Shown here: positions 44,891-53,276 of the stretch, piece after piece
How the letters are laid out: each line of letters begins with the position of its first letter
How positions within the stretch are numbered: position 1 is the first letter of the stretch
Assembly: GCF_016107685.1 (NCBI RefSeq)
Contig: NZ_JABASY010000004.1
Span: 242,739 to 306,738 of the forward strand
DNA: 64,000 nucleotides
From: Brevibacterium yomogidense
Lineage (GTDB): Bacteria > Actinomycetota > Actinomycetes > Actinomycetales > Brevibacteriaceae
Direction: 5' to 3'
The notes under the pieces: model-generated
What the model was told of the DNA's origin: nothing
Database searches by the model: none
Seen by the model: only the letters and a program-made list of their open reading frames with translations
Made by a program: the position numbers and the translations under genes

Positions 44891-46294
44891 ATGACTGCAC
44901 CAGGACCCCGCCCCGTATCCCTTGGCCGATCGGATTCCGCAGGCTGGCCCGGGGCCTCTGCCCCGCCCGGGGCCTCCGCCCCGCCAGACGGCGGCCTGAT
45001 CCGGTCGATGGGGGTGCCGACCCTCGTGTTCTTCGGCCTCGCCTACATGGTCCCGATGACCGTGTTCACCACGTACGGGATCGTGAACGAGGTGACCGGC
45101 GGCTTCCTCGCCAGCGCGTATGCGATCACGCTCGCGGCGATGCTGTTCACAGCGGGCAGCTACGCGCTGCTGGGTCGCAAGATCCGGTCCGCGGGGTCCG
45201 CCTACGCCTACGCGCGGGAAGGGTTGGGCGGAGGTGTCGGCTTCCTCACCGGCTGGGCCGTCATGATCGACTACATCCTGCTCCCGATGCTCAACTACCT
45301 GCTCATCGGCCTGTACCTGGCGGAGCGGTTCCCGCAGGTGCCGGCCTGGGTGTTCAGCATGCTGGCGCTCGTGCTCGTCACCGCGCTCAACATCATCGGG
45401 ATCACGGTGGTCAAGAGCGCGAACGTGGTGCTCGTCGTCCTGCAGGTCCTCTTCTTCCTCGTCTTCTTCGTGTTCGCATCCCGGGCGTTCGACCCGCACA
45501 CGGGCCCGCTGGACCCGTTCCTCCGCTCCGACTTCAGCCTGCCCGCCGTCGTCGCAGGATCCGCGATCCTCTGCCTGTCCTTCCTGGGCTTCGACGCGAT
45601 CTCCACGATGGCCGAGGAGGCGAAGAGGCCCACGCGCTCCATCCCCATCGCGGTGATCCTCACGACCGTCATCGGCGGTGTCTTCTTCATCGCGATCTCC
45701 TGGTTCGCACACATGACCACGCCCGAGGTCGTCACCGGCGACGGCGCCGACGTCGCCGCCCTGTCGATGCTCGCGGGCCTCGGGGGAGAGGTGCTCACCG
45801 CGCTCTTCCTCGCCGCATACGTGACGGGGGCGCTGGGATCCGCGCTCGCCTCCCAGGCGTCCGTCGCCCGCATCCTCTACGCGATGGGTCGCGACCGCGT
45901 CCTGCCACAGAAGCTGTTCGGATCCCTGTCGGAGCGCTTCCGCACTCCGGTCGGGGCGATCCTCGTCGTCGCAGTGGTGTCCGTGTCCGCCGTGTTCGCG
46001 GACGTCGACTTCGTCGCCTCCATCGTGAGCTTCGGCGCACTCACCGCCTTCAGCGCCGTGAACATCAGTGTCGTGAGCGTCTACCTCGTCCAGGGAAAGA
46101 GGCGGGGAGCGGGGGCGGTCGTGCTCTACGGGGTCGTCCCCACGGTCGGATTCCTCCTCACGGTGTGGCTGTGGACGAGCCTTGCGCCGCACACCGTGCT
46201 GCTGGGGCTGGGGTGGATCGCCCTCGGCTTCCTCTACCTCGTCTGGACCACCCGTGCGTTCCGCCGGCCGGTCCCACGCATGCACCTGGAGTGA
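44891..46294 (+). CDS. APC-superfamily amino acid/polyamine permease
   Basis: A 467-residue membrane transporter with about 12 helices. Characteristic segments are LVFFGLAYMVPMTVFTTYGI, AGSYALLGRKIRSAGSAYAY, REGLGGGVGFLTGWAVMID, SFLGFDAISTMAEEAKRPTR and SQASVARILYAMGRDRVLPQ. This fits the putrescine importer PuuP-like and related branches. GAGGAG at 44876-44881 supports the ATG. The 35-residue N-terminal tail contains GASAPPGASAPP repeats. It probably imports the amine oxidised by the divergent monoamine oxidase. Confidence 0.9.
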   Translation: MTAPGPRPVSLGRSDSAGWPGASAPPGASAPPDGGLIRSMGVPTLVFFGLAYMVPMTVFTTYGIVNEVTGGFLASAYAITLAAMLFTAGSYALLGRKIRSAGSAYAYAREGLGGGVGFLTGWAVMIDYILLPMLNYLLIGLYLAERFPQVPAWVFSMLALVLVTALNIIGITVVKSANVVLVVLQVLFFLVFFVFASRAFDPHTGPLDPFLRSDFSLPAVVAGSAILCLSFLGFDAISTMAEEAKRPTRSIPIAVILTTVIGGVFFIAISWFAHMTTPEVVTGDGADVAALSMLAGLGGEVLTALFLAAYVTGALGSALASQASVARILYAMGRDRVLPQKLFGSLSERFRTPVGAILVVAVVSVSAVFADVDFVASIVSFGALTAFSAVNISVVSVYLVQGKRRGAGAVVLYGVVPTVGFLLTVWLWTSLAPHTVLLGLGWIALGFLYLVWTTRAFRRPVPRMHLE

Positions 46295-46310
46295 CCCTGC
46301 GAGAAGGGCC

Positions 46311-46338
46311 TTGCCGTTCGGTTTCCGAACGGTATGCT
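46311..46338 (+). promoter_or_regulatory. Promoter with palindromic spacer (secreted orphan gene)
   Basis: TTGCCG (46311-46316), a 16-bp spacer and TATGCT (46333-46338). The inverted repeat CCGTTCGG-TTT-CCGAACGG (46314-46321, 46325-46332) fills the spacer and overlaps the -35. This is the typical place for a repressor operator. It could instead act as a terminator for the permease gene upstream. Confidence 0.5.
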
Positions 46339-46343
46339 TCTCG

Positions 46344-46360
46344 GGGGAGTTCGGCTCCCC
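46344..46360 (+). promoter_or_regulatory. Hairpin at the predicted mRNA 5' end
   Basis: GGGGAG (46344-46349) pairs with CTCCCC (46355-46360) around a TTCGG loop. Given the -10 at 46333, transcription should begin here, so the transcript would start with a stable hairpin that may protect it from decay. Confidence 0.4.
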
Positions 46361-46386
46361 GGTAGGCGACTTCTTCAAGGAGAAAC

Positions 46387-47019
46387 ATGGCAGAGCGAGT
46401 GATCACCAGGCGCATGCTCACGAAGGGAGTGGCATGGGCCGCTCCCGTCACGATCATCGGCACGGCAGCGCCGGCACTCGCAGCCTCGCAGGTGAACGGC
46501 CTCAACGGCTGGGTCGAACTGCGGGGCGACTGCGGCAAGAAGAGCCTCATCATCGACGGTCGCGGCACGTACCCGGACCGTGGACTGTCGGTCTACCCGA
46601 TCACCTCGTCCACCGTGACACCGCAGAACGCGAGGATCACGTTCTACCTTCCCGACGGTCGTGTCGACGGAGGGTCCACCGCGGTGGAGGACAGCGGCTG
46701 GAGCGTTCCCGTGCAGGACGGCTCCGCGCCGCATAAGCCCGGCTGCACCGGCTATACGACCGCGTACGACGGCGACTGGACGTACATCAGCGACGAGAAC
46801 CAGATGAGGGTGACGAGCTTCCCGTACTTCTCCGTCCCGACGAACAGCATCTGCTCGCAGCCACTCCACGTCATCGCTCGACGCAGCGTCGAAGTGGGCG
46901 GCAACACCCTGGTGCATGAGCGCTCGGTGACCCTGGGCGGCGCCACGGCCTACTCGGCGGGGATGGGCGACGATTCGGCGGACGCCGTCGACGCTCAGGA
47001 ACTCGTCGGGGCGGTCTGA
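46387..47019 (+). CDS. Secreted protein of unknown function (Tat-type signal)
   Basis: A 210-residue orphan. The N-terminus TRRMLTKGVAWAAPVTIIGT followed by AAPALAAS looks like a twin-arginine-type signal peptide with cleavage after ALA, about residue 32. The mature part is beta-rich and contains four cysteines (in GDCGKKS, HKPGCTGY, TNSICSQPL), which could form disulfides outside the cell; I recognise no domain. CAAGGAG at 46375-46381 fixes the ATG. It has its own promoter with a palindromic spacer and a 5' hairpin, which suggests specific regulation. Confidence 0.75.
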   Translation: MAERVITRRMLTKGVAWAAPVTIIGTAAPALAASQVNGLNGWVELRGDCGKKSLIIDGRGTYPDRGLSVYPITSSTVTPQNARITFYLPDGRVDGGSTAVEDSGWSVPVQDGSAPHKPGCTGYTTAYDGDWTYISDENQMRVTSFPYFSVPTNSICSQPLHVIARRSVEVGGNTLVHERSVTLGGATAYSAGMGDDSADAVDAQELVGAV

Positions 47020-47026
47020 CCGGCGC

Positions 47027-47032
47027 TACCCT
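47027..47032 (+). promoter_or_regulatory. -10-like hexamer of the M20D amidohydrolase gene (leaderless candidate)
   Basis: TACCCT ends seven bases before the ATG at 47040. A GAGAG follows but is too near the start to be a good Shine-Dalgarno. Confidence 0.45.
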
Positions 47033-47039
47033 GAGAGCC

Positions 47040-48272
47040 ATGACGCTCCCCTCCGCCGCAGACGCCTCCGCGCTCCTTCCCCAGCTCCAGAAGATCCGAC
47101 GCTCCCTGCATCGGAACCCGGAGGTGGGGCTGGACCTTCCCCTCACCCAGCGCACCGTGCTCGACGCACTGGACGGGCTCGACCTCGACGTGACGACGGG
47201 GGAACGGCTCAGCTCCGTCGTGGCCGTCCTGCGGGGAGGCAGGCGGGAGGAGACGCACGCGGCCGTCCTGCTGCGCGGGGACATGGACGCACTGCCGATC
47301 ATCGAGGAGACCGGCTTCGACTTCGCGTCGGACAACGGTGCGATGCACGCGTGCGGTCACGACCTCCACACGACCGGACTCATCGGCGCCGTCCACCTCC
47401 TCCATGCCCACCGCGCGGATCTGCCCGGGGATGTCGTCTTCATGTTCCAGCCGGGTGAAGAGGGGTTCGACGGTGCGGGGAAGATGATCGACGAAGGGGT
47501 CCTCGAGGCTGCGGGAGTGCCGCTCGTCGGCGCCTACGGTGTGCATGTCTCCGCGGATCAGGAACCGGGTCACGCGTACTCGCGGCCGGGTTCGTACATG
47601 GCGGCGTTCTCCCGCTTCGACGTGACGGTCCTGGGACGCGGCGGACACGCAGCCCGGCCGGAGAACGCGCTCGACCCGATCGAGGCCGGTGCCGCCCTCA
47701 TCGGCCAGCTGCAGGAGTACATCACCCGCCGCTTCAACATCTTCGACTCCGTCGTCCTCACGGTGGGCATGTTCCACGGCGGCACCGCGGCGAACATCAT
47801 CCCGGAGTCCGCTGAGCTGTCGATCAGCGTCCGCACGTTCAGCCCGGAGACCACCGCCCGTGCGGAGGAGGAGCTTCCGCGGGTGGCGCGGGAGTTCCTC
47901 GCCGCCCACGGCCTGGGGGCGCGGATCGCGTTCGAAACCCTCCTGCCGGCGACGGTCAACGACGACGCGGAAGCGCAGTTCTTCCTCCAGACCTTCGAGG
48001 ACCTCTTCGGTGCGGACCGCGTGCACACCGTCGCGCACCCCCGCGCCGGGTCGGAGGACTTCTCCCGCGTGCTGCGGCGCGTCCCCGGGTCGTACGGGCA
48101 CCTGGGAGCGGCGATGCCGGGAGTCGATGCGGCCGCGCAGGAGGTCAACCACTCCCCGCGGGCACGCCACGGCGACGACGGGCTGGGCGAGCAGGCACTG
48201 TTCCTCGCGCACCTCGCTGCCAGGAGGCTCCATCGGGAACTCGACCGGTCCGCCGCGGGCCCGCGCAGCTGA
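47040..48272 (+). CDS. M20D-family amidohydrolase (HipO/AbgB-like)
   Basis: A 410-residue metal-dependent hydrolase that removes acyl groups from amino acids. Motifs are LRRGDMDALPI-type LLRGDMDALPIIEETGFDF, the ligands in GAMHACGHDLHTTGLIGAVH, the catalytic pair in VFMFQPGEEGFDGAGKMIDE, RGGHAARPENALDPI of the dimer domain, and PRAGSEDFSRVLRRVPGS. Homologues act on hippurate, N-acetyl-amino acids or p-aminobenzoyl-glutamate. AbgA and AbgB of E. coli belong here, so a link with the AbgT transporter 6 kb away is possible but not shown. Confidence 0.9.
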   Translation: MTLPSAADASALLPQLQKIRRSLHRNPEVGLDLPLTQRTVLDALDGLDLDVTTGERLSSVVAVLRGGRREETHAAVLLRGDMDALPIIEETGFDFASDNGAMHACGHDLHTTGLIGAVHLLHAHRADLPGDVVFMFQPGEEGFDGAGKMIDEGVLEAAGVPLVGAYGVHVSADQEPGHAYSRPGSYMAAFSRFDVTVLGRGGHAARPENALDPIEAGAALIGQLQEYITRRFNIFDSVVLTVGMFHGGTAANIIPESAELSISVRTFSPETTARAEEELPRVAREFLAAHGLGARIAFETLLPATVNDDAEAQFFLQTFEDLFGADRVHTVAHPRAGSEDFSRVLRRVPGSYGHLGAAMPGVDAAAQEVNHSPRARHGDDGLGEQALFLAHLAARRLHRELDRSAAGPRS

Positions 48273-48286
48273 CCCGCACGCGGTAC

Positions 48287-48292
48287 TAGTCT
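48287..48292 (+). promoter_or_regulatory. -10-like hexamer of the nnr gene (leaderless candidate)
   Basis: TAGTCT (in GTACTAGTCT) ends six bases before the ATG at 48299. No Shine-Dalgarno is seen. It probably drives the whole nnr-alr-tsaE string. Confidence 0.5.
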
Positions 48293-48298
48293 GAGCAC

Positions 48299-50047
48299 AT
48301 GCCTGTCCCCGCCTACAGTGCGGCCGCCGTCCGCGCCGCCGAACAGCCGCACATCGACGCCGGTCGGGGCGAGTCCCTCATGCGCCGCGCCGCCGCCGGA
48401 CTCGCCTCCGCGTGCCGACGGGTGCTGCGCTCCTCCGACGGCCGCGTCACCGGCAAGCGGGTCGTCGTGCTCGCGGGACCGGGGAACAACGGGGGAGACG
48501 CACTCTTCGCCGCCGCGAACCTCGCCCGTCGCGGCGCCCATGTCACCGTCGTCGCGCCCCTGGGCCGGCTGAACCCGGAAATCCTGCGCGCCGCACGCAG
48601 CGCCGGGGTCCGTCTCCTGGAGCAGACCGCGTCCGGCTCGGACCGGCCAGGTTCGGGCACGCCCGGCTCGCATCCCGACTCCGGACCGGGCACACACCCC
48701 GCCGCCGAGGCCCTGGCCCCCGGACCCTTCCTCGACCACGCCGCGTCCCTCGCCGCCCGTGCGGACCTCGTGCTCGACGGGCTGCTGGGCACCGGTGCCC
48801 GTCCCCGCCTGGACCCACCACTTCGCGACCTCCTCCGCGCCTGGCAGGACCACACCGACCGGCTCCCGGGACAGCAGGTCGTCGCGGTCGATGTGCCGAC
48901 CGGTGTCGACGCGACGACGGGGGAGTGCGGGGACGTCGTCGTCCGCGCGGACGTCACCGTGACGTTCGGCGGCCGGAAGGCGGGGCTCCACCTGCCCGGA
49001 GGGGCGGAGGCCTCGGGCACGGTCGAGTGCGTCGACATCGGTCTGGGCCTCGACCTCGGGCATCCCCTCGACCTCGGGCCGGCCTCAGATCTCCAACCCG
49101 CCTCCGACCTCGGGCCCGCCTCCGTCTTCGGGCGCACCCCTGAACTCTGGCTGGTCGACGACGGCGACCTGCGCGACTGGCCCCAGCCGGGGCCGCGGGA
49201 CCACAAGTACACGCGCGGTGTGCTGGGCGTCATCGCGGGATCGCAGCAGTACCCCGGCGCGGGTGTCCTCACGTGCCTCGCCGCCGTGAACGCGGGCGTC
49301 GGAATGCTGAGGGTGCAGGGCGCGCGGGCCGTGCAGGACGCCGTCCTCGCCCGCGCCCCGGAGGTCGTCACGGCCCCCGGGCGCGTCCAGGCGTGGTCGA
49401 TCGGCTCGGGGGCGCCGGAACCCCACGACATGATGGAGTTCCTGGGTGAGGCGATCGGCACGAACACGCCGATGGTGCTCGACGCAGGAGCGCTCGCCCT
49501 CATCCCCGCTCTGCTCACCGCGGCGGGAGGAGGACCGGCCGCCGGCGAGCCGTCGCCGCTGCCTGCCACCACCGTCCTCACCCCGCACGCCGGCGAGCTC
49601 CGAGAGCTGCTGAGCCGCATCGACGACGACGCGGCGGACCTCGCCCGCGAGGACGTCGAGGCCGACCCCGTCCGATGGGCGCGTCGCGCCGCCTACCTCA
49701 CCGGCGCGGTGGTCCTGCTCAAGGGGCACCGCACCCTCGTCGCCACTCCCGACGGCCGGCTGTGGGCGCCCACCCCCGGCCCGCCGGCGCTGGCGACGGC
49801 AGGCAGTGGTGACGTGCTCGCGGGCCTCGTCGGTGCGGCCCTCGCGACCGGTCTGCCGCAGGAGCACGACGAGGGGGACGCCGCCGGTGCCGCTGCGGCG
49901 CTGGCAGCCCTCGCCGTTGTGCTGCACAACCGCGCCGGTCGTGAGGCCCGCAGTGCGTCGGCCATCGCCGAGGCCGTCGCCGCGGAGCTCACCGCCGTCC
50001 GGTCCCAGCACGCGGACTCTGCGGAGGGTGATCCCGATGCGCGCTGA
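48299..50047 (+). CDS. nnr: Bifunctional NAD(P)H-hydrate epimerase / ADP-dependent dehydratase
   Basis: A 582-residue repair enzyme for hydrated NAD(P)H. The N-terminal epimerase domain has VVVLAGPGNNGGDALFAAAN (near residue 57) and VVAVDVPTGVDATTGECGD. The C-terminal kinase-like dehydratase domain has GVLGVIAGSQQYPGAGVLTC, VLTPHAGELRELLSR and the GSGDVLAGLVGA anion hole. Two low-complexity inserts lie in and between the domains: a Gly/Ser/Pro stretch at about 115-145, and DLGPASDLQPASDLGPAS-type repeats near 258-280. It overlaps alr by 11 bp. Confidence 0.93.
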   Translation: MPVPAYSAAAVRAAEQPHIDAGRGESLMRRAAAGLASACRRVLRSSDGRVTGKRVVVLAGPGNNGGDALFAAANLARRGAHVTVVAPLGRLNPEILRAARSAGVRLLEQTASGSDRPGSGTPGSHPDSGPGTHPAAEALAPGPFLDHAASLAARADLVLDGLLGTGARPRLDPPLRDLLRAWQDHTDRLPGQQVVAVDVPTGVDATTGECGDVVVRADVTVTFGGRKAGLHLPGGAEASGTVECVDIGLGLDLGHPLDLGPASDLQPASDLGPASVFGRTPELWLVDDGDLRDWPQPGPRDHKYTRGVLGVIAGSQQYPGAGVLTCLAAVNAGVGMLRVQGARAVQDAVLARAPEVVTAPGRVQAWSIGSGAPEPHDMMEFLGEAIGTNTPMVLDAGALALIPALLTAAGGGPAAGEPSPLPATTVLTPHAGELRELLSRIDDDAADLAREDVEADPVRWARRAAYLTGAVVLLKGHRTLVATPDGRLWAPTPGPPALATAGSGDVLAGLVGAALATGLPQEHDEGDAAGAAAALAALAVVLHNRAGREARSASAIAEAVAAELTAVRSQHADSAEGDPDAR

Positions 50048-51254
50048 CGCACCCTCGACCCTGCGGGCCCGCATCGATGCGTCCGCCCTTACCCGGAACG
50101 TCGCGGCGATCCGTCGGACGATCGGTGACCGGACCCTCATGGCGATCGTCAAGGGAGGGGCGTACGGGCACGGGCTGGAGCATGTGGTGCCCGCCGTGCT
50201 CGGCGCAGGAGTGCGGAGGTTCGGTGTCGCGACACTCGCCGAAGCACTCGACCTGGACGACCTCCTCACGCGCCTGCCGCACGGTGAGGAGGCGGACGTC
50301 CTCTTCTGGATCCACGACGCCACGACGGACCTCGTCCCGGCCGTGGCGCGCGGGTTCGAGGTGGGCCTCTCCACCGCGGACGGCTTCGTCCGCGTCCGCG
50401 ACGCCGCCCGTCGCACCGCACTGCCCGCCCTCGTCCACCTCAAGGTCGACACCGGGCTGGGACGCGGCGGCTTCACCCCCGCACAGGTGCGCGACCTCCT
50501 CGCGGACCTTGCCGAGGCGGGTGACTGCCACGACGGTGAGGTGCGGATCGTCGGACTCATGAGCCACCTCGCGAACGCGGATGTGCCCGGCGACCCCGCG
50601 ACCGTGGAGCAGAAGGAGCTCTTCGACGTGCTCCACGCGGAGCTCACGGACTTCCTCGCCGGGCCGGGCGCCCGCTTCGCGACGGGGGAGCACCTTCGAA
50701 CACATACGGCGAACTCGCCGGGCGCCCTGGGTCCGGACGAGGTCCCCGGCGACACGGTCCGGGTGGGCCTGTCGCTGTTCGGGCTCAGCCCCTTCGAGGA
50801 GATCACCGCGGCAGACCTGGGGCTGCGCCCGGTCATGAGCCTGGTGTCCCGCGTCCTCACGGTGAAAGAGGTCCCGGCCGGTCACGGTGCGTCGTACGGG
50901 CTGACGTTCAGGACGGACCGGCCCACCCGGTTCGCACTCGTCGCGGGCGGCTACGCGGACGGCATCCCGCGGGCGGCCTCCGGACAGGCGGAGGTGACGA
51001 TCCGCGGGCAGCGGCTCCCGGTCGTCGGCCGCATCGCGATGGACCAGATGATCGTCGACGCGGGGGGTGTCCCCGTCGAGGTGGGCGACGAGGTCGTCGT
51101 CCTGGGCGACGGGCACACCGGTCCCAGTGCCGAGGAGTGGGCGGCCTGGTCCCACACCATCAACTACGAGATCGTCACCCGCGTCGGACCACGCGTCGAC
51201 CGGGAAGCCGTCACGACCGACGGATCGACCCCTGAGGAGGCCCACCGTGGCTGA
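50037..51254 (+). CDS. alr: Alanine racemase
   Basis: A 405-residue PLP enzyme that supplies D-alanine for peptidoglycan. The PLP lysine is Lys39 in AIVKGGAYGHG, the same number as in the Bacillus enzyme, though the usual two residues after Lys (Ala-Asp/Ala-Asn) are Gly-Gly here. Also seen are VHLKVDTGLGRGGFTPAQ, GLMSHLANADVPGDP, GASYGLTFRTDRPTRFALVA, then GGYADGIPRAASG, and MDQMIVDAGGVPVEVGDEVV. The ATG at 50037 lies inside the end of the nnr gene. It overlaps tsaE by 8 bp. Confidence 0.95.
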   Translation: MRADAPSTLRARIDASALTRNVAAIRRTIGDRTLMAIVKGGAYGHGLEHVVPAVLGAGVRRFGVATLAEALDLDDLLTRLPHGEEADVLFWIHDATTDLVPAVARGFEVGLSTADGFVRVRDAARRTALPALVHLKVDTGLGRGGFTPAQVRDLLADLAEAGDCHDGEVRIVGLMSHLANADVPGDPATVEQKELFDVLHAELTDFLAGPGARFATGEHLRTHTANSPGALGPDEVPGDTVRVGLSLFGLSPFEEITAADLGLRPVMSLVSRVLTVKEVPAGHGASYGLTFRTDRPTRFALVAGGYADGIPRAASGQAEVTIRGQRLPVVGRIAMDQMIVDAGGVPVEVGDEVVVLGDGHTGPSAEEWAAWSHTINYEIVTRVGPRVDREAVTTDGSTPEEAHRG

Positions 51255-51846
51255 CGCCCGACCGGACGCCGGCGTGGAAGCACAGGCCTCCACGCTCGTG
51301 CTCCGCCTTGCCGACCGTGCGGCGATGGTCGACTTCGCAGGCGCTGTGGGTCGTACGGTGCGGTCCGGCGACGTCCTCGTCCTCACCGGGAACCTGGGCG
51401 CGGGCAAGACGACGTTCACCCAGTTCCTCGCCCGTTCGCTCGATGTGCGCGGACGCGTGTCCTCACCGACGTTCGTCATCGCCCGCGAGCACCCGCCCCG
51501 CGGTGAGGGCCCCGGACTCGTCCACGTCGACGCGTACCGTCTGGGCGGACCAGACGAGTTCGACGATCTGGGACTCGACGCAGCACTGGACGAATCCGTC
51601 ACCGTCGTCGAATGGGGGCGGGGCATGGCCGAATCGCTGGGCGACCACCTCGAGCTGGAGATCCTCCGTGAGGACGAGGAGGCTGCGGCTGCCGACGACC
51701 CCGACAACCTCGACCCCACCGCCCTGGACGCTGACGCGCTCGACTCCGAGGACGACGCCGTCGACGACGAGCCCCGCACGGTCGTCGTCACCGCGCACGG
51801 GGCGAGCTGGGACGGTAGACTCGCGAAGCTCCACCCCGAATCCTGA
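51247..51846 (+). CDS. tsaE: tRNA t6A synthesis ATPase TsaE
   Basis: A 199-residue P-loop ATPase needed with TsaB and TsaD for N6-threonylcarbamoyl-adenosine at tRNA position 37. Walker A is GNLGAGKTTF (48-57), followed by SSPTFVIAREHP and LVHVDAYRLGGPDEFDDLGL. VTVVEWGRGMAESL is the typical C-terminal strand. The protein is longer than E. coli TsaE (153) because of an Asp/Glu/Ala-rich acidic insert at about residues 140-177. The GTG start overlaps the alr stop. Confidence 0.93.
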   Translation: MADARPDAGVEAQASTLVLRLADRAAMVDFAGAVGRTVRSGDVLVLTGNLGAGKTTFTQFLARSLDVRGRVSSPTFVIAREHPPRGEGPGLVHVDAYRLGGPDEFDDLGLDAALDESVTVVEWGRGMAESLGDHLELEILREDEEAAAADDPDNLDPTALDADALDSEDDAVDDEPRTVVVTAHGASWDGRLAKLHPES

Positions 51847-51925
51847 CCCGGCCCGATCCGGCCCGGCTGCCCCGACCGGGTGACGGACGTGCTCCGTGCA
51901 CCCTGACCCGACCCGAGGAGGTCCC

Positions 51926-52606
51926 GTGCTCATCCTGGCGATCGACACCTCGGCGGCGGCGTCCGTCGCCCTGGTCGACGGTGAGCGGCTCGTCGCCGCA
52001 CTCACCGAATTCGCCGCCCGCCGGCACGTCGAGTTCATCGGCCCCGCACTGGCGGAGGTCCTCGCCGAGGCGCCGCGCCCCGATGCCGTCGTCGTCGGGA
52101 TCGGGCCCGGCCCCTTCACCGGCCTGCGGGCGGGCATCGCTGGCGGCATCGGTGCCGCATTGGGCGCGGGCGTCCCCGTGCACGGGGTCGTGAGCCACGA
52201 CGCGCTGGCCCTGCGCTCCCTCAGCACAGCCGACGGCACTGTCGCCGTGGCGACCGACGCCCGGCGTCGCGAGGTCTACGCGACGGTGTACCACGGCCTC
52301 GACGGTGACGGGCTGCCACTCGTCGCGGCGACACCCGCGGCACTCGACCCGGCCCTGCTCGCGGCGGCGCTGCGGGAGGTCTACGGCGGGGCGCGCCGTG
52401 TGGGTCGCGGGTTCGAGCTGTATCGGGACGTGCTGGGAGGTCCCGACGATGCGGAGCCGGAAGCGCTCGACCCCACCGCGGAATGGCTGGCCCGCGTCGC
52501 GCACCGGTCGCTCGCCTCCGGCCGTGAGCTCCCCGGCACGGAACCGCTCTACCTGCGGGAGCCCGACGCGAAGCCCAGCGCCCGCCGGGCGACACTCCTG
52601 AACTGA
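51926..52606 (+). CDS. tsaB: tRNA t6A synthesis protein TsaB
   Basis: A 226-residue ASKHA-fold partner of TsaD. Motifs are LILAIDTSAAASVALVDGE at the N-terminus, HVEFIGPALAEVL, VGIGPGPFTGLRAGIAGGIG, and VATDARRREVYATVYHG. It is a scaffold rather than the catalytic subunit. The GTG start at 51926 has GAGGAG at 51915-51920. It lies 79 bp after tsaE and 29 bp before rimI. Confidence 0.94.
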   Translation: MLILAIDTSAAASVALVDGERLVAALTEFAARRHVEFIGPALAEVLAEAPRPDAVVVGIGPGPFTGLRAGIAGGIGAALGAGVPVHGVVSHDALALRSLSTADGTVAVATDARRREVYATVYHGLDGDGLPLVAATPAALDPALLAAALREVYGGARRVGRGFELYRDVLGGPDDAEPEALDPTAEWLARVAHRSLASGRELPGTEPLYLREPDAKPSARRATLLN

Positions 52607-52635
52607 CGAGCCCCACCCTCCGACGGAAGAACCCC

Positions 52636-53232
52636 GTGACACATCCCGGACCAGACGCCACCGCCGATCCCGGCACCGACCCCGGCACCGAGCCCGGCTT
52701 TCACCGTGCCACCGCGCCCGGCACCGACCCCACCGCGAAGACGGGCACGGACTCCGTCACGACCACCGCACCTGCTGCGCGTCCGGCGGGTCCGACGCCG
52801 CGGCTGCGCCGCATGCGGTGGTGGGACATCGACCGCGTCGCCCGTCTCGACACGCTGCTGTTCGGTGCGGACACCTGGTCGCCGGAGTTCTTCTGGTCGC
52901 AGCTCGCCTCACCGGTGGCCCGCATGACGCTGGCGGTGGAACCGGGCGACGGCCTCTGCGGGTACGTGGGAGTCAGTGTGGCAGGCACGCAGGCGGACAT
53001 CCTCACGATCGGGACGGCTCCCGCGTCGCAGGGGAGAGGCGTGGGTCGTCGACTGCTCTCCCATGCCGCGGACTGCGCGCGCGGTGCCGGGGCGGAGGTC
53101 CTCCACCTCGACGTCGCCGCGGACAACGGTCCGGCACTGGGCCTCTACCGCACGTTCGGCTTCGAAGAGCTGGGACGACGCCCCGCCTACTACGCCGGTG
53201 CCGACGCGATCGTCATGCGCGCCTTCCTGTGA
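52636..53232 (+). CDS. rimI: Ribosomal protein S18-alanine N-acetyltransferase RimI
   Basis: A 198-residue GNAT acetyltransferase. The acetyl-CoA loop is ASQGRGVGRRLL (near residue 136), with VARMTLAVEPGDGLCGYVGV before it and LHLDVAADNGPALGLYRTFG, then FEELGRRPAYY, after it. The first 55 residues are low-complexity (DPGTDPGTEPG, then APGTDPT repeats) and precede the first beta strand (RLRRMRWWDIDRVARL). No better in-frame start lies between the GTG at 52636 and the fold, so the tail is probably translated. Its place between tsaB and tsaD is the usual one. Confidence 0.9.
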   Translation: MTHPGPDATADPGTDPGTEPGFHRATAPGTDPTAKTGTDSVTTTAPAARPAGPTPRLRRMRWWDIDRVARLDTLLFGADTWSPEFFWSQLASPVARMTLAVEPGDGLCGYVGVSVAGTQADILTIGTAPASQGRGVGRRLLSHAADCARGAGAEVLHLDVAADNGPALGLYRTFGFEELGRRPAYYAGADAIVMRAFL

Positions 53233-53264
53233 CATCCGTGCCGCGGGCGTTCAGCCGCCGCGCA

Positions 53265-53270
53265 TAGGAT
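53265..53270 (+). promoter_or_regulatory. -10-like hexamer before the SRPBCC-like gene (leaderless candidate)
   Basis: TAGGAT ends six bases before the ATG at 53277, giving an internal promoter for the SRPBCC-like gene, tsaD and nudix. Confidence 0.5.
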
Positions 53271-53276
53271 GGGACC

